DNA of 64,000 nt from the NCBI GenBank assembly GCA_038380435.1, contig JAWZYU010000057.1:1612001-1676000 (forward strand), read 5' to 3'. The notes beneath the pieces were generated by a model, which ran no database searches, was not told the origin of the DNA, and was given only the letters and a program-made list of their open reading frames with translations. Positions 32,211 to 42,707 of this stretch are shown here, in pieces. The first letter of the stretch is position 1, and every line of letters starts with the position of its first letter. The translations under genes and the position numbers were made by a program. The DNA is from Ryuthela nishihirai (taxonomy: Eukaryota > Arthropoda > Arachnida > Araneae > Heptathelidae).

Positions 32211-32607
32211 TGTTGTTTGGTTGGTTGGTTGTTTTACCTCTGAGCGGCACTTTTTTGCACACCATGGGCTAAATGGCCAGGTCACATGGACCCCGAAGGC
32301 TCAGAGAAGGTTGGGGGAGGGGACCCACTGGAACAGCTGTTGGGAGACAGATGGTAGCCTTCCGTCAAGGCCATCCAGCGTGTTCTTTAACGTGCACAGG
32401 GTATGGCTCTCCCGCACACGGGGCCACGGCTTAACGTCCCATCCGACGGACGGCGGCCTTTCCAAGCCCACCGGTGTCCCCTACTGACCGTGGGCAGGGC
32501 GGGAAATTTTGCGGAGATAAATCTCAACGCTGACCCAGCTGGGACTCGAACCTGGGAACTACAGATTATGAGCCTGGCGCGCTACCGACTGAGCCACCCC
32601 CGCCCCC
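32211..32607 (-). repeat. SINE family 1, full length, inside a Tc1-like transposase
   Basis: The 3' end with a (TTGG)n-like stretch is at the left, and the tRNA-like head (GGTTCGAGTCCCAGCTGGG, GGCTCAGTCGGTAGCGC on the minus strand) is at the right. The 12-bp target duplication CATCTGTAACGT is at 32199-32210 and 32608-32619. Confidence 0.9.
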
Positions 32608-32699
32608 CATCTGTAACGTACGTGGAAGAATGTTTGAAATTGGAATCTCGATGTATGGCGGCAGTAATTGTACCGTAATGTTGATACAATAGGAGTTAT

Positions 32700-32985
32700 T
32701 AGGACCTTTACCTTACAGCGGCACTTTTTTCCACACAATGTAATAAATAGGCAGGTCACAAACATCCCAAAATTCAGATAAGACTGAGAAAGGGGAACTC
32801 ATTGGATAACTGTTAACAGATAGATCATAATGTCAGGCCAAGAATATCCAAGAATATCCTTTCTCCCTGAGTGAAGGTTTAGGGGTAGCAGCGATAAATG
32901 AATGTTGGCACAGTTTAGACTTTAGCCTAGGAACTGCAGATATGGAGCCTGGCATGTTAGTGACTGAAATAATCCCTGCTACTGA
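32700..32985 (-). repeat. SINE family 1, old copy
   Basis: CTTTACCTTACAGCGGCACTTTTTTCCACACAATG corresponds to the 3' end of the family, and AACTGCAGATATGGAGCCTGGC to the head. The middle is badly eroded. Confidence 0.65.
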
Positions 32986-33884
32986 TACTATAGGAGAGAA
33001 ACTGTAGAGCATTGTAAAAGCACGTGAAAGTGAAAAGACTTCAATTCTATATGAAATAACCACTACTTTCAACATCGGGCACATCAACACAGACAGTTCG
33101 TTGGGAAATCAGATATTTGCTGTTCGGCAGTCGGTATCTTATTCGGAAACCTTTAGTATCGACTAAAAATCGTAGAACGAGATGTCAGTATTATCAGAAG
33201 AGGCATGAGTGGACTAGATGGTACGGGGAAAGAGTCATGTGATTATATGAAATACGTATGTAATCTCTTTTCAGATGGCAGAACTAGGATATGGTACCAA
33301 CCACATCTATGATTCTGAAGCAATAAACACGGCAGGGACTGGGTCAACTAATATGTCTCAAGGTTGACAAAAGGAATACCGCGGAATATGTAAAAGGCAT
33401 ATTGGTTAACTTATATAGAAGGATAATTTCCGGATGATAATGCAATTTTCCACCTTACGAAATCCGTCTGTCAATGTTTTAAAGAAGATGATGGATAATT
33501 CAGTCGTCTTCCCTGGACATGAATTTGCCTGATTCAATTGAACATTTGTACGATGTAGTGGAACTTGGCAAACAATCATAGAGTCTAATGCATTTGATCC
33601 TGGAGGAACCACATACTGCATTTGATTCTGAAGGAACTGCATACTGCATTTGATCCTAATGGGACTACATATTGCATCCCTGATTTAGAGATCCATGCGG
33701 TGACGGCAGTGGACTACTTGAAGATGGACATCCTCAGACGGAGGTAACAAGATGTCTAAATGTGCCGAGAAAGATGATATCGACATTTTGGAAACAGTTC
33801 CTGGAGACAGGAACCATTAACAGAAGAGCTGGCCAAAGGTGCTCGAGAGTTACTTCACCCTGAACAGATAATTTTATGGCTCTA

Positions 33885-34620
33885 ATGGCAAGGAGGAACA
33901 GTACAATGACTTCACATCAACTCTCTCTCTCGAGGTTGTAAAGCACAGATGAAAAGATTTCCATCAGAACAGTGACACAAATGATTAATGCGGGAGGGCT
34001 CTATGACAAGAGACCAGTGATTTGTGTCTCCCTAATACCCAACATACGGAAATGCTCCTCTAAAATGGTGCCGCCAACATGTCATTTGAAGCCTGAAAGA
34101 TCGACTAATGTTCTGTTTCCTGACAAGTCTCGATTTAGACTATAGCGATTCTAGCTGCTGTTTTATCTGGAGGAAACTAGGAATGCGATACCATTCCTCC
34201 AATATCAGAGATGAGTGGTGGAATTGGTGTGCTGCTCTACAGTGGCCATACTCCAGGTATTCGATACTCCACAATTGCTCAGCAATATGGAAAAGATATC
34301 TTGAAACCTACATGTAAATTTTACGGGATATGTTTGGAGCTGATTTCCTGCTTATGGAAGACAATGTCCTTCGACATAGAGCTCACCTGTTGCAGGACTA
34401 CTTAGAAACGGAATTTATTCAAAGATTTAATTGGTCGGCTGTGTTGACAGAGCTAATTTCCATACTTCAAGTGTAGGATGCCTTAGGAAGACGCATTGCA
34501 AATCGTCAGCCACCTCCTTTGTCACCCAAGGAGATAAAGTAGGTTCATGTGGGATGACATTCTGAAGAATCTTACATCGAGCCTGGAGCTACTCTGTCAG
34601 GCCTGTTTAGAAATGGGAGA
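33885..34620 (+). pseudogene. Tc1-like transposase 2, decayed
   Basis: The start reads MARRNSTMTSHQLSLSRGC. Later come FPDKSRFRL (first catalytic Asp region, about 34119-34145), LLMEDNVLRHRAHLLQDYLETE (second Asp region DN, about 34350-34412), then DALGRRIANRQPPP (third acidic region, about 34479-34520). These are the DD34E layout landmarks of Tc1 transposases. Frames are interrupted by stops and shifts. A possible terminal repeat TACACTGATTGGCAAAATTATGG on the minus strand ends at about 34871. Confidence 0.75.
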
Positions 34621-34871
34621 GAATCATAGTGCATATTGATGTTGTATGTGCATATTTTGAAGCATCTGAATTCAACTTTTGCGATGCTTAATATTTACTT
34701 GTTATAATAATGGTTTTGTAATATTTTCATCAAGGGTATGAAAGCTCTCATTTTCTATAGCTTTTGAAGTTATACTAAAAATACATATCTGGCGAAATTT
34801 CACTTAATTAGATCCTACAATAAGGTTAGGACACTTTTTTGTTGTTACCATAATTTTGCCAATCAGTGTAT

Positions 34872-36020
34872 ATCAATCAGATTTCATTCACCATTGTACC
34901 TGTAGCGAAACACCTAACTAATCTAGTAGCCTAACTAATCTGTAGCGAACACCTAACCAACCAACCTATCTATCTGTTAAGATATCCTATTTATTAAGCC
35001 AATTTTTAAACCAATCCTATCTCTTAAGATATCCACCTATATCTCGGTAATTGCAATATGCCATGAATTTCCCATGGGGTGCTGTAAAAGTCTTTATAGG
35101 GGAATCGATCACCTGTAGAAGCGGATTCATTTGTAACCGTATGATTAAATATTTTAACATGAACTTGTTAATGTTTTGTTTGTGTTTCGCTATATAAGCG
35201 GTGAATATTCCACATCGCTTATTGTTTAAAAATTAAGCGATGAAAATGGCGACAGTTATCAGTAAGCGCGATCAAGCGAAATAATGAATTTTTATAGTTA
35301 TTTTGTGATAAATATTCAAAAGTACAATTATGAATTCTTGTTACATGTGAATTCGTTGGCCGCATTATAAAAGCCACAAAATAAAGGTCACAGAGAGAGT
35401 GAGTCAACCAAGTATGAATCAAAATATCGCTCATAAACACGATTCCGCATGTTTTCCGAAATTCGACAAAATTTGCCCATCAGGTGTCTGCGGAACATGA
35501 GCCAAAATTCGTGTTTATACGATAAAATCTTTTTTTTTTAATTTTAAGCTTATTAGCGAATTTAGTGCATATTCCACATCGCATTGTTCGAAAAGCAGCG
35601 AGGTATAAAATTGGTATAAAAAAACATTTGCTAGTCTGCTGAAGAAAAAAATATATTTTTTGCAATTATTTTATGATAAATATCCAAACGTACAATTGTG
35701 AATTCTAATTTCATGTGAATAACGAAGGCCTAATTTTCAAAAAAGTCACCAAAAAAGTATAAGGTCACTGAGGGAGTGAATCAGTAAAGAGTAGAGTAAG
35801 AAATATACCATAATGTTGTTACCATATATTTTTAGAAAATCAAATTTGCCTGCGGACCTTGAACTATTTCTCTTATTCTCAAAATTTCTTACTTCGGTTT
35901 AAATTTTTTTGTGTCAACTTATAGTTCACTGAAATAATAACTTGTTCGTTGCTTACTTTTCATCAGTATATTAATTTGAATTAAAACAATATAATATTTT
36001 ATTTGTTTCCTTTCCCTGAA
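34872..36020. other. Unassigned AT-rich DNA
   Basis: No gene is recognised. Two stretches, about 35200-35470 and 35560-35800, share words (TTTTGTGATAAATATTCAAA.GTACAATT.TGAATTCT and ATTCCACATCGC) in the same order, so they look like a diverged tandem duplication with a period of about 360 bp. Confidence 0.45.
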
Positions 36021-36023
36021 ATA

Positions 36024-36365
36024 GGCCAGAACTTTTATGAATGTGACAATTGCCATTATAGGTTTACATCATCCAAATTCCTCATTAAACACAAGAGGAG
36101 ATATCGAAAGAAAGAAAAAAGTCGGGGATTCATTTTCTTCGGGTGTCCTTCCTCTCCAATTGTCTAACCAACATCAAGAATGATGTGCCCACTGACTTTG
36201 GAGATTGTCTTAGCAAATGGGGAACAACGCAGAATAAGAAAAATCTTGAAGGGCATCTACGTATCCACAGAGGAGAATGATCATTTCGTTGCAGTACTCT
36301 GTATAAAGCTCCTCTGACAGTAGAAAGTGTTTCTCTTCACATACGAACCCATTTGCCATAAAAGT
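36024..36365 (+). pseudogene. C2H2 zinc-finger fragment
   Basis: One complete finger reads FYECDNCHYRFTSSKFLIKHKRRY, with Cys-x2-Cys and an His-containing helix. It is preceded by a pyrimidine stretch and AG at 36001-36024 that could be a splice acceptor. The frame ends at a TAA near 36166. Further on, NLEGHLRIHRGE is followed by a TGA where Arg or Lys is expected, then SFRCSTLYKA and SLHIRTHLP. It is a remnant of a multi-finger DNA-binding protein exon and not a working gene as read. Confidence 0.65.
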
Positions 36366-36524
36366 CATATATGTGAAAGTATAAAAGTCATTCGTTACAA
36401 ATTGTAATTTAACTCCAAAGCAAAGAGACGTGTTTGAATATTTAATTACTGATTTTAGGTCATCAACATTTGTCACCATTTCGCCGCTTTATAAACTTTA
36501 AAAAAATAATAAAAATAAATACCT

Positions 36525-36615
36525 CCTCAAGCAACTGCTTGCCACACAGGTCTGATAGGAGCCTGTCAGTTTAATACGCCATGGTAGAGGGATCTATGAG
36601 GATGGCGTGTCTTGT
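36525..36615 (-). repeat. SINE family 2, 3' half
   Basis: CTCAAGCAACTGCTTGCCACACAGGTCTGATAGGAGCCTGTCAG on the plus strand is the 3' end of the family. The tRNA-like head is missing. Confidence 0.78.
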
Positions 36616-37212
36616 GTGTGAAAAATTAATAGGTCCACAATTTCATTTTTCGGTTACTGTTGTATACCTATTTGATGTCTGGATAAAATTTAATAGTACA
36701 AAATTGAGAAGAATTTAAAAATCTGTTTCTTGTTTTGTGTTCATTATTAAATTCGTCAATATTATATGTCTGTAAAAACCGTCACTTAATTGTTTTTCGG
36801 ATGAATCAATTGCAGTGCGTAACCTCAGCCATTGTTAATATAATTTGATAGTTGTGTTTATTACCAAAATAAAAATATGACGAAATAAAATTGTTACAAT
36901 TCATTTAGTAAAATTAACGACTCCGATTCTCGGAGACGCCCAAGAATTGCTACATTAATTGCTATATTATGAGCTTTATAATTCAAATATGGAGGCAAAG
37001 GTTTTTCTTGAGTATTGCCGTAAATAAAAGTTATATATGCTGATATGACTCAAACCCATAATGTATTGAAACCCAGTGAGGAGAACCGTTTAATGTAATC
37101 AATATCGGATTAACTTCTGTATAACTAAAGTTCGTTCATACAGAAGCTTGCTCAAACATGAATGAGTCTTATGATTATTATTTGATTTAATTAATTGAGT
37201 AATACCCATGCT
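36616..37212. other. Unassigned AT-rich DNA
   Basis: I see no gene or nameable repeat in this stretch. Confidence 0.3.
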
Positions 37213-37425
37213 TAGGTTGGATTCAGTTGTTTTACCTCTGAACCGTCCTATTTTTGTGCACCATGGGTAAAATGGTCAGATCTCAAGGACCCAGAAGTCT
37301 AGGAGAAGTTTGGGAGAGGAAACACGCTGAAACAGCTGCTGGGAGACAGATGGTAGCCTCCCATCAAGGACATTCAGCGTGTTCTTTAACATGCACAGGG
37401 TATGGCACACAGGGTCACGGCTTTA
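37213..37425 (-). repeat. SINE family 1, 3' part only
   Basis: The plus strand shows CAGTTGTTTTACCTCTGAACCG, TGCACCATGGGTAAAATGG, GGGAGACAGATGGTAGCCTCCC and TGTTCTTTAACATGCACAGGGTATGG. The head is missing, so the reading frame here is not a gene. Confidence 0.8.
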
Positions 37426-37429
37426 GGCA

Positions 37430-38495
37430 CATTTAAAGAAAAGATAACAAATAGTTACGATTTTAGGTGGGAATGAAAAATCTCTACACAAAAAAGTGAA
37501 AACAACTTTTTATGTACGCTAACCCCCTCCTTATTGGCAATTAAAAATATGCGCGTGCAAAACTGGATCCTTTCTTCTATGGAATGAAAAAGGTATATCG
37601 AAATCGGTTAATTAGTTGCAGAAACATTGCCTCCATAGAAACACAGATATAAAAACATATGCGTGCAAACTGAGACTTTTCCTCCATCCAAAGCATAAAG
37701 AACCAATGAAATCGATCGATTGGTTACAGATATGCTGAATACACAGACAGATGGACGGACAGTCGGACCTGACGATGTCATTAGCAAATTTTGTTTTTAA
37801 GAAAATCTGTTAAAAGCAAATAAAAAAACAAATTCTTGATTCACAATAATACCAACGAAATAAAACAGTCAGGTCCTGATCTAGAAAAAAAAATTAAGAG
37901 TAAGGGGATAGGGGTGATGGTAAGAAACTGAATTCTGTTGCAGTAAAATGCTTTCCCCTTCGTTTTAGAAGTTTTCAAAACATTGTTTGAAAAATGCATA
38001 ATATATACCGAAGAGCCAAAACATTTTGACCAGCGCACCTTTATGCAAATCGAAGCAACTGCAGGTAAACGAAGACGACTATGAAGGTCATGAAACGGTA
38101 TAAACAACACTGAGGCTCTGTATCACATATTTAGGTGGTGTACCTAACAAATTGACATCTCAGTGTATACTATACATTTATGATTTTGTTTCGATTCTGT
38201 ACTGGTTACTGGCATTCTCAAAGGGGAGAGCAGCTCCTGTAACGAACTGAAATGGATAACTCTCACGTGGTATACATTTGAGTCATACTATTGCCAGATG
38301 CAAAAACATTATAAGTTGCATAATCCGTGACACATAGATTACATTTATCGCCTTTTTTCACCACTCGTTTTATGGCACTTCACACACTTTTTCCCTTTCC
38401 TTTCATTTCTTGGTTCCTTTTATTGAAATTTAATTCATATGTTTTTAAATGGAACTTTAATTCGTACTTACTAGAGTGCTGCAGTGTTTTAGTTT
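37430..38495. other. Unassigned AT-rich DNA
   Basis: No gene is recognised. The minus-strand frame at 37841-38110 has no visible domain. The words at 37545-37760 (GCGTGCAAACTG.., ACAGATGGACGGACAG) resemble a tandemly related pair of segments, which I cannot assign. Confidence 0.3.
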
Positions 38496-38496
38496 T

Positions 38497-38595
38497 TTAA
38501 TCATCATCATCAACAACAACAACAACACGATCATCATCAAGCAGCCATGGCCTACGGAGGTCCAACCACACTGTGCAATTTATTTCTCCAAATCA
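38497..38595 (-). mobile_element. LINE 3' tail, severely 5'-truncated
   Basis: On the minus strand it reads GGTTGGACCTCCGTAGGCCATGGCTGCTTGATGATGATC and a triplet tail, the same as the 3' end of LINE copy C at about 26520-26596. Only about 75 bp of the element plus an imperfect triplet repeat are present. Confidence 0.8.
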
Positions 38596-38734
38596 CTACT
38601 GCATAATTCAGATAAATCATGCTTGAATTTATCCATCTAAATAGTTTATTTACAAGAATTTAAGTTCGATTTTTTAATTAACATCAGCGAAACATTAAAC
38701 TGGAGCTGGATACGAAGGCGTAACTTTGAAAGAT

Positions 38735-38905
38735 GGACGAAGTTATTAAACTCTACAATGAGCCTCTCACTAACGATGAACTTCAGGATTTATAATTCAA
38801 CGCTGCTTTTGAAGAACAACAAAAATCTGAACCAGAAATAGTGTTGGCATTTAAATATTTAGATTTCACTGCACAAAAAACGCATGGATTTGTTGAAGGA
38901 TCATG
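38735..38905 (+). pseudogene. Possible transposase C-terminal relic
   Basis: The frame MDEVIKLYNEPLTNDELQDL, then a stop, then FNAAFEEQQKSEPEIVLAF resembles the acidic C-terminal region of pogo/Tigger-type transposases. The match is from memory of family style only, and no catalytic motif is present. Confidence 0.35.
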
Positions 38906-39353
38906 TTATTGATATTTCGTGACTCGATGCCATAAGACGATGTTGTGACCAGTTAATGGAATGCTAGAAATATACATACGCAAAAAGAGGCAAGCAATGC
39001 AAACCAGCTAGTTTCGCTCCATATTAAGAAATAAACTGTAAAATTAATTAATCGATCACATATTTACCTACCTAATTATGCATATATGTAATCTTTAAAT
39101 AAATATTGAGAATTATGATTATTTTTGTTGAAATAAAACATCCATTACGAAACTAAGAAAAGGAAAAAAGATCAATAAGATAGGCGAAAATACAAACAAA
39201 TAAAGAATCCTCTCGTTTTACACGGAAATTCGTTTAACAATGGTCTTCCCGGAACTCATCTCCCGCATTAAAGGAGAGTTACCTGTATAACTGTTCCGTT
39301 TCCGAATTATTCATTAATTCGTATTTTCAGAGTTAAACTACCACAAAATATAT

Positions 39354-39975
39354 TGTTGCGGATCACAAAAATGGATAGCCACTGAGCGTGAGTATTAAAA
39401 GCTATATTTCAAAACCAAATTCAATACAAGGTAAATTGTTACAAAGGAAATATGGATGAAGTATCTTATTAACAAATTAACTATTAACATGCACAAGTCA
39501 TCAATCTTCCTGCGTGAGCACACAACATCAGCTCTGTGTATTTTACTAAATACTACCTTTTACTTGATTTACCAGGTCACCCGAAGATCTTCACTCGTAA
39601 ACCAATTCTCGTCCTGTGCTAATAACTTTTCACACACTAGCCGAACAAAAAGACAGTCCGTGTAGACATTCGAAGTTAGCCATAAAAGTTCCCACTTTTA
39701 TCCTTCCGTGTATACACAACACATCAAGTTACTTCTTGATACTTAACGATAAAAGATCCCACTTTTATCCTTCCGCGTATACACAACACATCAAGTTACT
39801 TCTTGATACTTACGCGCACTGTCTCAGAACAGCTCACCGTCCATTTTCGAACTCACCGACCGTTACAATACAACGACCGTTAACGCTCCACTCTCCTTCT
39901 CCAAATTCTCCCAAAGTTCTTATTCGTTGGCTGAAACTTTTTGCTTTCGGTTGCCAGATTCCTTCTGTCGTAACA
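39354..39975 (-). repeat. 3' LTR of element 2
   Basis: This 622-bp LTR is identical by eye to 42708-43329 at every site where it differs from element 1, for example TATTAACAAATTAAC, GCGTGAGCACAC, CACACTAGCCG and ATTCCTTCTG. The 67-bp internal duplication is retained. The ORF of the element stops inside it at 39880-39882. Confidence 0.92.
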
Positions 39976-42675
39976 CTGCCCCCTTCCTAGGTCTTGTTCG
40001 TCCCGAACAATTCTGGATTCCAAAGTTTCTTCAGTTCTTCGATGAAACGGGGCCAAACGATCCACGTGAACCACCTTGCACTTTGTAGCTGGACGTCGAC
40101 GAATGCGATATTCCACGTCTGTGTCAAAATGAAAGCGAATCTCATTATGACTTAGATTTCTTTTCTGACTGAAGCCTCGTCCACAAATATAATACGTGTA
40201 AGGCCTATAGCCCTTGTGAACACGTTTATGTCTCCGCAGGGAGAAGAATCGACTAAGAGTTTTCGTGCAAAACCTGTAAAAAGTTTTCTTCTTTGTCGAA
40301 AGTTTTCTTCTTTGGATTTTTACTTCTATCAACAGTAACAAGGAATGAAAGTCATTAGTGACATAAAATCTAGGGAGGAGTTTCATCCTCCAGTCTGACC
40401 CTTTTGTCAGTTGACTTTCACTTAATTCAGAACTGTCGTGATGAACCTTCAGCCATATTTCACCTGATTCAATTTGATCCCCAAGGTGCTTCACAAATAT
40501 AATATCAGCTCCATAATTCTTTTTAGCGTTTCGGTCCATCTCCTCCTTCCATACTCTTGCTAGAACTGCAGCTTCTAATCCGACAACCTTACCTGTTTCT
40601 CCTGTATAAGTGAAATCAGTGATGTGTCGGGCTGCTAGCAATATTTTTTCTGTTTTACCTTCACATAGCCAGCTTGCAACATCTTCAGATACTCCTTGTT
40701 CTATTAACATGTTACGAAACTTGTTCAAAGCATTGCCGTTATGCAGAACCTTGCGGACACGTGATGCTTCATCTACCCTATTATCCACAATGTTCACCAA
40801 ACGCAGAAGTTCTCCTCCTAACTCTTCGACGAGCTCTTGCAGTTCCAAGGATCCGTCACCAAGGAAACACTGAACAGCTTCCATCACTTCCAGAGAGTTG
40901 TCAACAGAGTTTTCAAGAGGTGAATCCATGTTGCTGATAACAGCTGAACAACTCAAACTCTTCATTCCACGAGCTTGTGATGCTGCAACCATTTTCTTAA
41001 CTAAATCAACAGCAACATCTTCTGTACTGATGAGATCAATAGCTCCTTTTCCGAATTCAACATCATAAACCAAAGCGCACACTCCTTCAGCCAGCTTTTT
41101 GGACACAATTGAGCATCTCCTTAGAGGAACGCTATCTACGGTAGCCGTCAGATCCTTGCAGCGGTAAATCTCCTTATCTGTTGGCACCAGCTCCTCTGTC
41201 TGTCCTACGATGCAGCATCCGACGTCTTCCATCATCTGCTCGATTTTATCTTTAGTGCAGTCGACTGTGAAGCCAGGGATGGATTCCAATTTGTCCAGAG
41301 TATCTCCCGTCAATTGGAGAGCACGACCGGAGATCATAGGGACCTTGAGACCTAAAGCAGCAAGTGCAGGAGCCAAGACAAGACTCACTTTGTTGCCGAC
41401 ACCTCCTGTGCTGTTTCTATCTACCATCCGATGGCGCCACTCGGGTCTCCAGCAAAACACATGACCCGAGGAGGTCATATTTGCTGTTTCTTCCGAATTC
41501 ACTTTCTTGGAGCTCTCATTGTAATTAGCCAGGGAAACATCAGTCATGATTGCCAAATTGTTCATTCTGGAGATCAGCGACGAGTTTTGTAACATGATAT
41601 TGTCCACTTTAGAGCTCTTGTAGTCGTGATAAAACTTTTCTATATCCTTATAATCTAAATGGTTATAATGTCCAAATCTGCACATTGACTGTTCAGAAAA
41701 GAAATTCAGCATGGTTTCGTTGAGATTGTCTGAGGGCTTTACTTCTCTCTGATCGTAACTCTGAGGCTTAGTTTCATCCAGAAAGTTAGTCTTTGAAGTA
41801 CTGTCTCTGCCTGAAGCTCTTTTACTAGCATCACCTGTTATGCTTCTAAGCCATCCTTCGGAATTCCTCTTCCTTAAATCCCCACTTTCTATAAACGATT
41901 CGAGTGTGGCTATATGCTTCGGAAAAATCTCTCCGACTTCCCCGGTAACGACGAAGGGCACTTTGTATCTATGATGAATGGACGCCTCTTCTTTACTCGG
42001 ACCACTCTGCGAAACGTAAACTCTGTTTCGTTCCCCCTCATTACCACTCGTTACTCTGCCTTTGCGATAATTGTCCATGACACATTTTGCTGACGGCGAG
42101 GAATAGAATACCTTTCGTGTGGATCTCTCTTCAGATCGTGCCAGACTTGTATACCTAGGTATTTTGAAGTGCAAAGCGTACTGTATAGTCTCACAGCTCT
42201 CTGATCTGTGTGATTGTTCTTCACAGTTCCTAGACATGTCACCAGCGACATAGACACTCTGCCATGCATCACCAGTAGTTGCGTGGTCAAAGGCATTATC
42301 TGCGCTATCTCTACGATTCTTGATTTCCAGTAGCAGATCCACATTTTTATATGCGTTGCCTTTCTCTTTTTCTTTTCCATGTTTACAATCTAACTTAACA
42401 CTATCAAGATCATCTTTTTCACTGACAAATTCAACATTTAAACTATTGCATTGTCTATTGAGTTCGGTTTTATGATCCTTGAAGTGATCAATAAACTTAC
42501 CAACTTGAGAAGCCACTTCAGCTCTCATCTCGGTATTTTGTGCGGCCATTTCGGCTTTCAAGTCATCTTTTTGAGAAACTATCTCAGTTCTCAACTCATT
42601 ATATTGTGCGGCCATATCGGCTTTCATATCAGTCATCAGCTTTATTAACTCATCCATACTTCTAGTGAAAGGCAT
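39880..42675 (-). CDS. Chimeric retroelement ORF with thymidine phosphorylase (element 2)
   Basis: 931 codons without interruption, with the same domain order as in element 1. The coiled-coil region is 40 residues shorter (59 against 99), having fewer 22-residue units. Other differences are in-frame: +2 residues in KEKEKGN, +1 in EDVAVD, +3 in GMKSLSCSAV and +1 in IIFVKH. In the part overlapping the LTR, a +1 and a +2 base insertion cancel out. The phosphorylase again has Asn (421) for the catalytic His, now preceded by Arg instead of Lys in DRNSTGGVG, and Lys for the second nucleoside-site residue (YRCKDLTATVDS). It reads SGRALQLTGDTLDKLE, keeping a family Thr lost in element 1. The eroded C2H2 segment and integrase tail (RIRRRPATKCKVVHVDRLAP) follow. 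Confidence 0.85.
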   Translation of the reverse strand: MPFTRSMDELIKLMTDMKADMAAQYNELRTEIVSQKDDLKAEMAAQNTEMRAEVASQVGKFIDHFKDHKTELNRQCNSLNVEFVSEKDDLDSVKLDCKHGKEKEKGNAYKNVDLLLEIKNRRDSADNAFDHATTGDAWQSVYVAGDMSRNCEEQSHRSESCETIQYALHFKIPRYTSLARSEERSTRKVFYSSPSAKCVMDNYRKGRVTSGNEGERNRVYVSQSGPSKEEASIHHRYKVPFVVTGEVGEIFPKHIATLESFIESGDLRKRNSEGWLRSITGDASKRASGRDSTSKTNFLDETKPQSYDQREVKPSDNLNETMLNFFSEQSMCRFGHYNHLDYKDIEKFYHDYKSSKVDNIMLQNSSLISRMNNLAIMTDVSLANYNESSKKVNSEETANMTSSGHVFCWRPEWRHRMVDRNSTGGVGNKVSLVLAPALAALGLKVPMISGRALQLTGDTLDKLESIPGFTVDCTKDKIEQMMEDVGCCIVGQTEELVPTDKEIYRCKDLTATVDSVPLRRCSIVSKKLAEGVCALVYDVEFGKGAIDLISTEDVAVDLVKKMVAASQARGMKSLSCSAVISNMDSPLENSVDNSLEVMEAVQCFLGDGSLELQELVEELGGELLRLVNIVDNRVDEASRVRKVLHNGNALNKFRNMLIEQGVSEDVASWLCEGKTEKILLAARHITDFTYTGETGKVVGLEAAVLARVWKEEMDRNAKKNYGADIIFVKHLGDQIESGEIWLKVHHDSSELSESQLTKGSDWRMKLLPRFYVTNDFHSLLLLIEVKIQRRKLSTKKKTFYRFCTKTLSRFFSLRRHKRVHKGYRPYTYYICGRGFSQKRNLSHNEIRFHFDTDVEYRIRRRPATKCKVVHVDRLAPFHRRTEETLESRIVRDEQDLGRGQCYDRRNLATESKKFQPTNKNFGRIWRRRVER
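39976..39988 (-). other. Polypurine tract of element 2
   Basis: The sense-strand bases AGGAAGGGGGCAG lie directly before the 3' LTR, identical to element 1. Confidence 0.85.
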
Positions 42676-42687
42676 TCAATTAAATTA

Positions 42688-42705
42688 ATCCCACTTCTGA
42701 CACCA
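42688..42705 (-). other. tRNA-Leu primer-binding site of element 2
   Basis: TGGTGTCAGAAGTGGGAT on the sense strand, two bases inside the 5' LTR, is complementary to the 3' end of animal tRNA-Leu and unchanged from element 1. Confidence 0.85.
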
Positions 42706-42707
42706 AA

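Larger units (their letters stand above)
31949..33600 (+). pseudogene. Tc1-like transposase 1, decayed and interrupted by SINEs
   Basis: The N-terminal part at 32090-32198 reads NIDDFKRGANF and, after a shift, AGISKTKELTRSFKAVICNV, a typical Tc1 helix-turn-helix. The reading resumes after a SINE at 32620 with TYVEECLKLES. The catalytic part at 33060-33570 shows NLFSDGRTRIWYQP and a DDNAIF motif near 33435 in shifting frames. Many stops are present. A second, very old SINE sits at 32700-32980 within it. Confidence 0.6.
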
